From CAZOGW01 sp964579415 (GTDB lineage: Bacteria > Actinomycetota > Acidimicrobiia > Spongiisociales > UBA5794), in the NCBI GenBank assembly GCA_964579415.1, contig CAZOGW010000147.1:1-6837 (forward strand): 6,837 nucleotides of DNA, in the 5' to 3' direction. Each line of letters starts with the position of its first letter. The first letter of the stretch is position 1. A program made the translations under genes and the position numbers. Shown here one piece after another: positions 1 through 5,475 of this stretch. The notes under the pieces are model-generated. The model made no database searches. It saw only the letters and a program-made list of their open reading frames with translations, and had not been told where the DNA came from.

Positions 1-114
1 GACGCCACCCTGCTCGCCGGCGACGAGGTGAGAGCCGAGCTCGAAGGGCTCCGGTCGCGCATCCTGGAACGATATGGGACGGGTGACGGCGTGGGGATGT
101 CGGAGGCCGTGTGA
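1..114 (+). CDS. C-terminal fragment of an upstream gene, probably a WYL-domain (PafB/PafC-like) transcriptional regulator
   Basis: Reading frame 1 is open from the window edge to a TGA at 112-114 and gives 37 residues, so only the end of the protein is visible. It contains an amphipathic stretch (VRAELEGLRSRILERYG, residues 10-26) followed by a short Gly-rich tail. WYL-domain regulators often end with a helix of this kind, with a Leu-Arg pair and a final Tyr. In Mycobacterium the genes directly upstream of tatA-tatC-helY are the WYL regulators pafB and pafC, which control a DNA-damage response. The position 19 nt before the tat genes therefore supports the call. The identity is inference from gene order plus a weak C-terminal resemblance; no catalytic or DNA-binding motif is in view. 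That this frame is coding is likelier than the family assignment. Confidence 0.5.
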   Translation, partial: DATLLAGDEVRAELEGLRSRILERYGTGDGVGMSEAV

Positions 115-120
115 CACCCC

Positions 121-126
121 TAGCAT
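121..126 (+). promoter_or_regulatory. Candidate -10 box of a leaderless promoter for the tat operon
   Basis: TAGCAT matches the actinobacterial -10 pattern TANNNT. It ends 7 nt before the GTG at 134, which would place the transcription start at or within a base or two of the start codon. No Shine-Dalgarno sequence is visible before that GTG, which fits a leaderless mRNA. There is no convincing -35 hexamer 16-18 nt upstream, which is common for such promoters. The operon could also be read through from the upstream gene, because the gap is only 19 nt. Confidence 0.4.
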
Positions 127-133
127 CGGGCAT

Positions 134-658
134 GTGAACGCCAACCTCACCATCTCCGAGATCGTCACCATCGTCCTGGTGATCCTCGTGGTCTTCGGAC
201 CGCACCGCCTTCCCGAGATGGCGCGCAAGGCAGGGGAGATGCTGGCCAAGGTCCGCCAGGCCGCCAGCACCGTCCGCGACGAGTTCTCCCGGGAGATGGA
301 GGAGATCAAGGAGGTGGCCGCACCCCTCACCGATCTCGACGCCGAGCTGAAGAAGGCCAAGGCCGACATCCAGCAGTCGATGCCACGGATGGACGACATA
401 CCCGGAGCGGCGGACGTGCAACGGGTGATCAACCCTGTGCCGGACATCGCCGAGGAGCCTTCCCACCCGGCCCCGGAGGTCGATCCGGCGACCGTTCAGG
501 CGCTGACGGACGAGGCGGCCGCAGCCGAGGCCGCCGCCGCGGAGGCGAGGGCACGTGCCGAGGCGGCCGCGGCTGCCCTGGCGGCTGACGGCGGGCACCC
601 CGATCCGCCAGCCGATGGTGAAGGCGGGGACCTCGACGAAGTGGGTGGCGCGGCGTGA
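134..658 (+). CDS. tatB: Twin-arginine translocase subunit, TatA/TatB family, TatB-like
   Basis: This is a 174-residue membrane-anchored component of the Tat pathway, which exports folded proteins carrying twin-arginine signal peptides. Residues 7-21 form a single short membrane helix preceded by a conserved Glu (E9). Next come the hinge FGPHRLPEMAR (residues 21-31), an amphipathic helix to about residue 45, and a long charged region. The Gly-Pro in the hinge and the length are typical of TatB, which with TatC forms the signal-peptide receptor; TatA proteins are usually shorter with FGxxKLP. An Ala/Glu-rich probable helix at residues 126-151 is followed by an acidic, Gly/Pro-rich tail. The GTG at 134 is preferred over an upstream in-frame ATG at 74, which would overlap the previous gene and put a charged 20-residue leader before the membrane helix. 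The stop overlaps the tatC start by 4 nt. Whether it works as TatB, or as both TatA and TatB, cannot be decided here. Confidence 0.88.
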   Translation: MNANLTISEIVTIVLVILVVFGPHRLPEMARKAGEMLAKVRQAASTVRDEFSREMEEIKEVAAPLTDLDAELKKAKADIQQSMPRMDDIPGAADVQRVINPVPDIAEEPSHPAPEVDPATVQALTDEAAAAEAAAAEARARAEAAAAALAADGGHPDPPADGEGGDLDEVGGAA

Positions 659-1365
659 CCGACCGCCCCCTCAGCTTCATGGAGCATCTCGTCGAGCTGC
701 GGCGCCGGATCGTGTTCGCCGCCATGGCCCTCGCCGTCACGACGGTGGTGGCGTTCTTCTTCTACTCGGACATCCTCGAGCTGCTGTCCCGCCCCTACAC
801 CGAGGCCACCGGGCTGCGCCTGGCCGTGTTCCAGCCCACGGAGAGCTTCACGCTGGCCCTGCGCATCTCCCTGTTCGCCGGCGTGGTGCTCGCCAGCCCC
901 TTCATCATCTACCAGATCTGGGCGTTCATCTCCCCGGCGCTGACCCAGCAGGAGAAGAAGTACGTCATCCCGTCGTCGGCGGCCCTGGGCATCCTCTTCA
1001 TGATCGGCGTCGTCGGCGGCTTCTTCGCCCTGCCCCTCACTCTCGACGTGCTCCTCAGCTTCGGCGCCGACCTGCTCCAGCCCACCATCGGCGCCGAGTT
1101 CTACCTCCGCTTCGCCATGCGCTTCCTGTTGGCCTTCGGTATCGCGCTGGAGTTCCCCGTGTTCCTCTTCGCCGGAGCGGCTCTCGGGTTCCTCACTTCC
1201 GCCCAGCTCAAGAGCTGGCGCCGCTACGCCATCGCCATCATCCTCGTCGGGGCGGCCCTGCTCACCCCCGGCGGCGACCCCATCACCCTGCTGATACTGG
1301 CGGCCCCGATGTACCTGCTCTACGAGCTCACCATCCTCGCCATCCGCTTCATCCTCAAGAAATGA
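655..1365 (+). CDS. tatC: Sec-independent (twin-arginine) translocase protein TatC
   Basis: TatC is the polytopic inner-membrane receptor that binds the twin-arginine signal peptide. The 236 residues match the usual family length and show several hydrophobic segments consistent with six membrane helices. Family landmarks are present: the cytoplasmic N-terminal motif FMEHLVELRRR (residues 8-18), a Pro in the first periplasmic loop (P47), PTESF (61-65), and F91 with E100 in the first cytoplasmic loop, matching the E. coli signal-binding positions F94 and E103. E166 in the fourth helix region and D208 in TPGGDP match E. coli E170 and D211. The GTG start at 655 sits inside the stop of the preceding gene (GTGA overlap) and lacks a clear Shine-Dalgarno, which points to translational coupling. 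The stop overlaps the helicase ATG in the same way. All key residues are intact. Confidence 0.97.
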   Translation: MTDRPLSFMEHLVELRRRIVFAAMALAVTTVVAFFFYSDILELLSRPYTEATGLRLAVFQPTESFTLALRISLFAGVVLASPFIIYQIWAFISPALTQQEKKYVIPSSAALGILFMIGVVGGFFALPLTLDVLLSFGADLLQPTIGAEFYLRFAMRFLLAFGIALEFPVFLFAGAALGFLTSAQLKSWRRYAIAIILVGAALLTPGGDPITLLILAAPMYLLYELTILAIRFILKK

Positions 1366-3887
1366 GCGACGACGGTCCGCTCGCAGGGTTCCTCGCCTCC
1401 CTGCCCTTCACGCCGGACCGGTTCCAGGTGGAGGCCATCGGGCACATCGCCGCCGGGATGTCGGTGGTGGTGTCGGCGCCCACCGGAGCCGGGAAGACGC
1501 TCATCGCCGAGGCTGCCGTCGAGATGGCCAAGCGCCGGGGCCGGCGCGCCTTCTACACCACGCCGATCAAGGCGCTCTCCAACCAGAAGTTCGGTGACCT
1601 GAGGGCCGTCCACGGTGACGAGGCGGTGGGGCTGCTCACCGGCGACGACGTGGTCAACGGCGACGCCGCCATCGTGGTGATGACCACCGAGGTGCTGCGC
1701 AACATGATCTACGCAGACTCCGACGCCCTCGACGACCTTGCGGTGGTGATCCTCGACGAGGTGCATTACCTGCAGGACCGCTACCGGGGCTCGGTGTGGG
1801 AGGAGGTCATCATCCACCTCGACCGCCAGGTACAGCTCGTCAACCTGTCGGCCACGGTGGCCAACGCCGAAGAGTTCACAGACTGGGTGCGGGCCCGCCG
1901 GGGGCCGACGGCCCTGGTGGAGGAGACGCACCGCCCGGTCCCGCTGGAGAGCATGTACATGCTGGAGGACCGCCACCGCGAGGGCGCCATCGAGTTGCTG
2001 CCGGTGTTCGACCGCAAGGGAGCGCGTCCCAACCCGGCGGTGGTCAGGATGCTGGCCAAGGGCAGGGGCCGCCGCCCCCGGTTCGCCGCGCCGCGGCGGC
2101 TCGAGGTGACGTCCGAGCTGCGCCGGCTCGGCCTGCTCCCCGCCATCTACTTCATCTTCTCCCGGGCCGGCTGCGACCAGGCGGCAGGGTTCGTCGCCTC
2201 CGCCCGCCTCGGGCTCACCGACGCCGGGGAGCGCCAGGAGATCCGTACCGTCGCCGAGGCGATGACGGCGCACCTCTCCGTCACCGACCTGGCCGTCCTC
2301 GGCTACGCCGAATGGCTCTCCGGGCTGGAGGAGGGGGTGGCGGCACACCACGCCGGCCTGGTGCCGGCGTTCAAACAGGCGGTGGAGGCCCTTTTCTCCG
2401 CCGGACTGCTCCGCATCGTCTTCGCCACCGAGACGCTGGCGTTGGGGATCAACATGCCGGCCCGCTCGGTGGTGTTGGAGCGGCTCAGCAAGTTCAACGG
2501 CGAGAGCCACGAGCTGCTTCAACCGGGCGACTACACCCAGCTCACGGGCCGGGCGGGCCGGCGCGGCATCGACACCGTCGGCACCGCGGTGGTGCTCCAC
2601 CAGCGCGACCTTCCCTTCGAGCGGGTTGCCGGCATCGCCGGCCGGGGCGCCCACCCCCTGGTGTCCAGCTTCGCCCCCTCCTACAACATGGCGGTCAACC
2701 TGGTGGCCCGCTACACGCGGGAGCGAGCCGAGGAACTGCTGCGCGCCTCGTTCGCCCAGCACCGGATCCGTACCCGCAATGACGAGTTGGGGGAGCGCAT
2801 CGCCGAGCGCCGCACCGACGCCGCCACCTTCCGCAGGTCGGCCGCCTGCGACCGGGGCGACATCGAGGCCTTCGTCGCCGGCGACGCCGGCGACGTGCGC
2901 GAGCTGATGCGCGGGTTCGCTCAGGGCATCGTCGCCGGGCAGGTCCTCAGCCTCCCCGACGGGGACGGCTCCACCCGATGGGCGGTGGTGGCCCGGGGGT
3001 ACGGGGCCAACCCGAGACTTCTCCTCGTCAGCGAGACCGGCGAGGTGCGCCGCCAACTCGCCGGTGACCTCCAACCGGCGGCGGCAGTGGTGGGGACGGT
3101 GATCCTTCCCGAGCCGTTCCGGCCCCGGGAGCGCTCCTACCAGCGCCAGGTCGCCGAAGCGCTGCAGGCCACCGACGCGGCGGCGCCGGTGGCCGCCATC
3201 GCCGGATCCGACCCGGTGGCGGCATGTCCCCGACTCGCCGAGCACTTGGGATGGCTGGAGCGGGCCCGCAAGGCGGAGCGCGAGATCGCCAGGCTGGAGC
3301 GCCGCCTCGCCGGCGGAAACACCGACGACCTGGTGGCCCGCTTCCGGGCCCTCATCGGGCTGCTCGAGGACCGCGGATACCTCAAGGGATGGGAGCTGAC
3401 CCTCCGCGGTGAGCGGCTGCGCCAGGTCTACAACGAGCTCGACCTGCTGGTGGTGGAGGCCGTCGAGGAGGGGGTGTTCTCCGGGCTGGACGCCGCCGAG
3501 CTCGCCGGCGTCCTTTCCGCCTTCGTCTACGAACCCCGGCGCACCGACACTCCCGGCGCCGTGCCTACCGCGGCGGTGGGCCGTGCCGTGGACCGCATCA
3601 TGGAGCTGAGCGACGCCATCGCGATGGCCGAGGACCGGCGAGGTATCGCCATGATGCGGCCCCCCGACGACGGGTACGCCGAGCGGATCCACGGCTGGGC
3701 GTCCGGCGCCACCCTCGACGACCTCTTCGACGACGAGGCCGCTGCCGGCGACTTCGTCCGCATCGCCCGCCAGACGCTCGACCTGCTGCGCCAGGTGCGG
3801 GACACCGTCGGCGGCCTGCGGCTCACCGCAGCCTCCGCCATCGAGGCGATCGACAGGGGAGTGGTGGCCGCCGGTGGGCACTCGTGA
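1362..3887 (+). CDS. helY: HelY-type Ski2-like DExH-box RNA/DNA helicase with C-terminal DSHCT domain
   Basis: This 841-residue superfamily 2 helicase resembles mycobacterial HelY and eukaryotic Ski2/Mtr4. Visible motifs in order: a Q-like FTPDRFQ (16-22), Walker A APTGAGKT (39-46, Lys45), Ia TTPIKALSNQKF (66-77), Walker B DEVH (132-135), SAT (163-165), motif IV IYFIFSRAGCDQA (262-274), HHAGLVP (329-335), motif V ATETLALGINMPAR (355-368) and motif VI QLTGRAGRRG (393-402). A middle region of about 250 residues, with a charged, probably coiled helix near 630-650, leads to a DSHCT domain from about residue 660 (RGYLKGWELTLRGERLR) to the end. The ATG at 1362 overlaps the tatC stop (ATGA). The open frame extends further upstream, but only as an out-of-frame reading through tatC. 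The protein presumably unwinds structured RNA or nucleic-acid hybrids in the cytoplasm; the substrate is not evident. Position after tatC matches Mycobacterium. Confidence 0.95.
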   Translation: MSDDGPLAGFLASLPFTPDRFQVEAIGHIAAGMSVVVSAPTGAGKTLIAEAAVEMAKRRGRRAFYTTPIKALSNQKFGDLRAVHGDEAVGLLTGDDVVNGDAAIVVMTTEVLRNMIYADSDALDDLAVVILDEVHYLQDRYRGSVWEEVIIHLDRQVQLVNLSATVANAEEFTDWVRARRGPTALVEETHRPVPLESMYMLEDRHREGAIELLPVFDRKGARPNPAVVRMLAKGRGRRPRFAAPRRLEVTSELRRLGLLPAIYFIFSRAGCDQAAGFVASARLGLTDAGERQEIRTVAEAMTAHLSVTDLAVLGYAEWLSGLEEGVAAHHAGLVPAFKQAVEALFSAGLLRIVFATETLALGINMPARSVVLERLSKFNGESHELLQPGDYTQLTGRAGRRGIDTVGTAVVLHQRDLPFERVAGIAGRGAHPLVSSFAPSYNMAVNLVARYTRERAEELLRASFAQHRIRTRNDELGERIAERRTDAATFRRSAACDRGDIEAFVAGDAGDVRELMRGFAQGIVAGQVLSLPDGDGSTRWAVVARGYGANPRLLLVSETGEVRRQLAGDLQPAAAVVGTVILPEPFRPRERSYQRQVAEALQATDAAAPVAAIAGSDPVAACPRLAEHLGWLERARKAEREIARLERRLAGGNTDDLVARFRALIGLLEDRGYLKGWELTLRGERLRQVYNELDLLVVEAVEEGVFSGLDAAELAGVLSAFVYEPRRTDTPGAVPTAAVGRAVDRIMELSDAIAMAEDRRGIAMMRPPDDGYAERIHGWASGATLDDLFDDEAAAGDFVRIARQTLDLLRQVRDTVGGLRLTAASAIEAIDRGVVAAGGHS

Positions 3888-4762
3888 CCTGGCTGGTGGT
3901 CCACAACACGGCCGCCGGGAGGGGTGACGTCACCGCCCGCCTGGCGCAGGCGCTGGAGGCCGAGGACGTCGCCCACCGCACCATCGCCCCCGGGTCCGAA
4001 GCGGATACGATCGCCGCCATCCATGCCGCCGTCGACGAAGGGTTCACCCGGTTCGCCGCGGTCGGTGGGGACGGCACGCTACACCTGGTGGTCAACGCTC
4101 TCATGGGCCGGGATTGGGTCGAGCCACCAACGGTAGGCGTGGTCCCCGCCGGTTCGGGGACCGACTTCATCCGCACCTTCGCCCTCTCCCGCAAGCTCGA
4201 GGACGGGGTGGCCCGCCTGGTCCGCTACGAGCCCTACCTGTGCGACCTGGGTCGGATGGAGGGGTCGTTCGGTACCCGCTGGTTCGTCAACGTCGTCGAT
4301 GTCGGCCTCGCCGCCGCGGCCGTCGTCGTCGGGAACCGCCTCCCCCGGCCCCTGGGAGCCCTGCGCTACCGGGCCGGCTTCTGGATGGCGCTGCCGTGGT
4401 TCCGGCCGGGCCCGCTCACCGTGGACACCGGCCGGCGCACCCTTGCCGTCACCGGACTGAACGTGGTGATAGCCAACGGGCAGTTCTTCGGCGGCGGCCT
4501 CAACATCGCACCACAGGCGGCGCTGATGGACGGACTCCTCGACATAGAAGTCTTCGCCTGCAGGCGACGTGCCGCCTTCTCGATCATGCCCCGGGTGGTC
4601 CGCGGCCTCCACCTGCGCCACCCCGGTATCAAGATCATGCGTGGCGAGCACATCGCCATCACCGTCCCCGACGACTGGCCCGTCGAAGCCGACGGCGAGG
4701 CGGTGGGGACGGGATCCGTGGTCATCGACGTGGTCCCCGGGGCCATCAACATCGCCATCTGA
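3884..4762 (+). CDS. Diacylglycerol kinase catalytic-domain (DgkB/YegS/LCB5-type) lipid kinase
   Basis: The 292-residue protein has the full layout of a soluble lipid kinase that uses ATP to phosphorylate diacylglycerol or a related lipid at the membrane surface. The N-terminal nucleotide-binding loop is HNTAAGRG (residues 7-14), followed by the signature GGDGT (61-65) with TLHLVVNAL, and the second loop PAGSGTDF (88-95). The C-terminal beta domain includes ANGQFFGGGLNIAPQA and the conserved VEADGE (267-272). The usual Asn-Pro of the first loop is Asn-Thr here. The GTG at 3884 overlaps the helicase stop (GTGA), so it is probably the last gene of the tat-helY operon and translationally coupled. 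Known roles of the family are diacylglycerol recycling and phosphatidic acid supply; the substrate cannot be read from sequence. Related members act on sphingosine, ceramide or other lipids. Confidence 0.9.
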   Translation: MTWLVVHNTAAGRGDVTARLAQALEAEDVAHRTIAPGSEADTIAAIHAAVDEGFTRFAAVGGDGTLHLVVNALMGRDWVEPPTVGVVPAGSGTDFIRTFALSRKLEDGVARLVRYEPYLCDLGRMEGSFGTRWFVNVVDVGLAAAAVVVGNRLPRPLGALRYRAGFWMALPWFRPGPLTVDTGRRTLAVTGLNVVIANGQFFGGGLNIAPQAALMDGLLDIEVFACRRRAAFSIMPRVVRGLHLRHPGIKIMRGEHIAITVPDDWPVEADGEAVGTGSVVIDVVPGAINIAI

Positions 4763-4770
4763 ATGGCAAC

Positions 4771-4798
4771 GTACTACGTACTACGTACGGCGTACTGC
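4771..4798 (+). repeat. Heptad tandem repeat array 1 (four 7-bp units, GTACTAC type)
   Basis: Four contiguous 7-bp units all begin with GTAC: GTACTAC, GTACTAC, GTACGGC and GTACTGC. The array starts 9 nt after the lipid-kinase stop codon and is AT-richer than its surroundings. The seventh base is C in every unit. A related array with G as the seventh base of its perfect units lies at 5425-5466 in the same orientation. Units are too short for CRISPR. I do not recognise this as a named element. Confidence 0.85.
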
Positions 4799-4804
4799 AA
4801 AGTT

Positions 4805-4829
4805 GGGCAGGCGCGGCGGCGCGCTGCTT
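4805..4829 (+). terminator. Candidate GC-rich terminator hairpin after the tat-helY-kinase operon
   Basis: GCAGGCGC (4807-4814) can pair with GCGCGCTGC (4819-4827) with one bulged G and a GGCG tetraloop, giving an 8-bp stem that two G-U pairs extend outward. Only TT and then mixed sequence follow, so there is no U-tract. Hairpins without a U-tract are reported as terminators in actinobacteria, but efficiency is uncertain. Its place after the last operon gene and before the next promoter supports the call. Confidence 0.4.
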
Positions 4830-4849
4830 CACCCGGTGCGCAGGTGACG

Positions 4850-4864
4850 TCCCATCAGGTGGGA
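4850..4864. other. Short inverted repeat upstream of the DUF4193 promoter (possible operator)
   Basis: TCCCA at 4850-4854 and TGGGA at 4860-4864 form a 5-bp inverted repeat around TCAGG. It ends 21 nt before the candidate -35 region, where an activator could bind. A 5-bp match in GC-rich DNA can arise by chance, so this is only a candidate. Confidence 0.2.
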
Positions 4865-4885
4865 ATACGTTGCGGGAGAGGGTCG

Positions 4886-4913
4886 TTTGCGGTGGCACAT
4901 CGGCGGATATACT
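4886..4913 (+). promoter_or_regulatory. Candidate promoter of the DUF4193 gene
   Basis: TATACT at 4908-4913 is a near-consensus -10 box, rare in such GC-rich DNA. A weaker -35-like TTTGCG lies at 4886-4891, 16 nt upstream. Transcription would start near 4920 and give a leader of about 20 nt, just enough for the GAGGAG ribosome-binding site at 4934-4939. The placement between a hairpin and a gene with its own ribosome-binding site makes this the most convincing promoter in the window. It may also serve the M20 peptidase gene downstream. Confidence 0.6.
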
Positions 4914-4941
4914 CCGCGCCGCTCACGAGGTCTGAGGAGAC

Positions 4942-5421
4942 ATGGCCAGCGACACCATTGAAGACGAAGGTTCCCCTGAGGCCGAGGCGGCCCCGTGGGG
5001 TGACGACGCAGAGTTCGAGGACGAATCCGAGGTCGTCGAGCTCGACAATGATATCGACGAGGACGCCCTGGTGGAGGACGAGCTCGAAGACGACGAGCTG
5101 GCCGACGAGGACCTGGGCGACGAAGAGATCGCCGATGACGCCGACATCGACGACGATGACGGCGACGGCGACGAGGAAGCCCTCGACGAACTCGAAGCCG
5201 AAGAGCTCGAGATGCTCACCGACGACGAGGAGTCGGAAGCGCTCATCGTCGACGAGGCCGCCGAGATGCGTGCCATCCGGCGGGCCGAGTTGGCGATGGA
5301 CAGCGACGGTGGGGGAGAGCGTGCCGAGGACGAGTTCCTCTGCCAGAGCTGCTTCCTGGTCCTCAAGCGCAGCCAGCTCGCCAACGCCAGGAAGATGTGG
5401 TGCCGCGACTGTGCGGCATAG
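4942..5421 (+). CDS. DUF4193 family protein: very acidic N-terminus plus C-terminal four-Cys zinc ribbon
   Basis: This 159-residue protein has two contrasting parts. The first 100 residues contain 54 Asp/Glu, and there is no Lys, Arg or His before R110, so the region is strongly anionic and almost certainly disordered. The C-terminus DEFLCQSCFLVLKRSQL (130-146) followed by WCRDCA (153-158) is the DUF4193 signature. C134, C137, C154 and C157 form a probable zinc ribbon. Members I know from Actinobacteria (for example Rv2699c of M. tuberculosis) are about 100 residues with a shorter, less acidic N-terminus, so this copy is extended. The function of the family is not established. Acidic tail plus zinc ribbon suggests a partner of a basic or nucleic-acid-binding protein such as RNA polymerase, but that is inference. 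The ATG at 4942 follows GAGGAG at 4934-4939. It has its own promoter and is bracketed by the two heptad arrays. Confidence 0.9.
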   Translation: MASDTIEDEGSPEAEAAPWGDDAEFEDESEVVELDNDIDEDALVEDELEDDELADEDLGDEEIADDADIDDDDGDGDEEALDELEAEELEMLTDDEESEALIVDEAAEMRAIRRAELAMDSDGGGERAEDEFLCQSCFLVLKRSQLANARKMWCRDCAA

Positions 5422-5424
5422 AAG

Positions 5425-5466
5425 ATACTAAGTACTAGGTACTAGGTACTAGGTACTAGGTACGGA
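5425..5466 (+). repeat. Heptad tandem repeat array 2 (six 7-bp units, GTACTAG type)
   Basis: Six units in register: ATACTAA, four perfect GTACTAG copies (5432-5459) and a final GTACGGA. The array starts 4 nt after the DUF4193 stop and runs to the upstream edge of the M20 peptidase gene, so it fills nearly the whole intergenic gap. Each perfect unit carries CTAG, a tetranucleotide that is scarce in many bacterial genomes. It shares unit length, GTAC start, orientation and a GTACGG end variant with the array at 4771-4798. Confidence 0.92.
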
Positions 5467-5467
5467 G
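5464..5467 (+). promoter_or_regulatory. Probable ribosome-binding site of the M20 peptidase gene, overlapping the last heptad unit
   Basis: GGAG at 5464-5467 lies 8 nt before the GTG at 5476, a standard spacing. Three of its four bases belong to the final GTACGGA unit of the repeat array. GTG codons at 5467 and 5470 overlap or abut this site and so lack a usable Shine-Dalgarno. GTG at 5485 has only GGGA 3 nt away. This favours 5476 as the start. Confidence 0.5.
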
Positions 5468-5475
5468 TGGTGGCT

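Noticed and set aside
74..133. Upstream ATG start for the TatB-like gene
   Set aside because: It overlaps the upstream coding end by 41 nt and adds 20 charged or Cys-containing residues before the membrane helix. GTG 134 matches the family N-terminus.
555..1361. In-frame upstream extension of the helicase, starting at 555
   Set aside because: It overlaps tatB and all of tatC out of frame and translates to Arg/Pro/His-rich sequence. The ATGA overlap at 1362 gives a natural start just before the Q-like motif.
1320..3881. Long antisense open frame of 853 codons opposite the helicase
   Set aside because: The translation is low-complexity Gly/His/Ala/Val-rich with no domain. The + strand carries all helicase motifs, and GC-rich codon bias commonly leaves the complementary frame open.
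4767..4805. CAAC/GTTG inverted repeat flanking array 1 as a mobile-element border
   Set aside because: Only 4 bp match and nothing similar flanks array 2, so chance is the simplest explanation.
4763..5431. Open frame beginning with ATG directly after the lipid-kinase stop and reading through array 1
   Set aside because: Most of its length is an out-of-frame reading of the DUF4193 gene, rich in Ser, Thr, Pro and Arg. It has no ribosome-binding site and crosses the probable hairpin and promoter.
4771..5466. CRISPR array or recombinase attachment sites
   Set aside because: Units of 7 bp are contiguous with no spacers, and no cas or integrase gene is in view.
5425..5466. Intrinsic terminator formed by array 2
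   Set aside because: The repeats allow only 4-bp CTAG/CTAG stems with 3-nt loops and no U-tract, too weak for a standard terminator.
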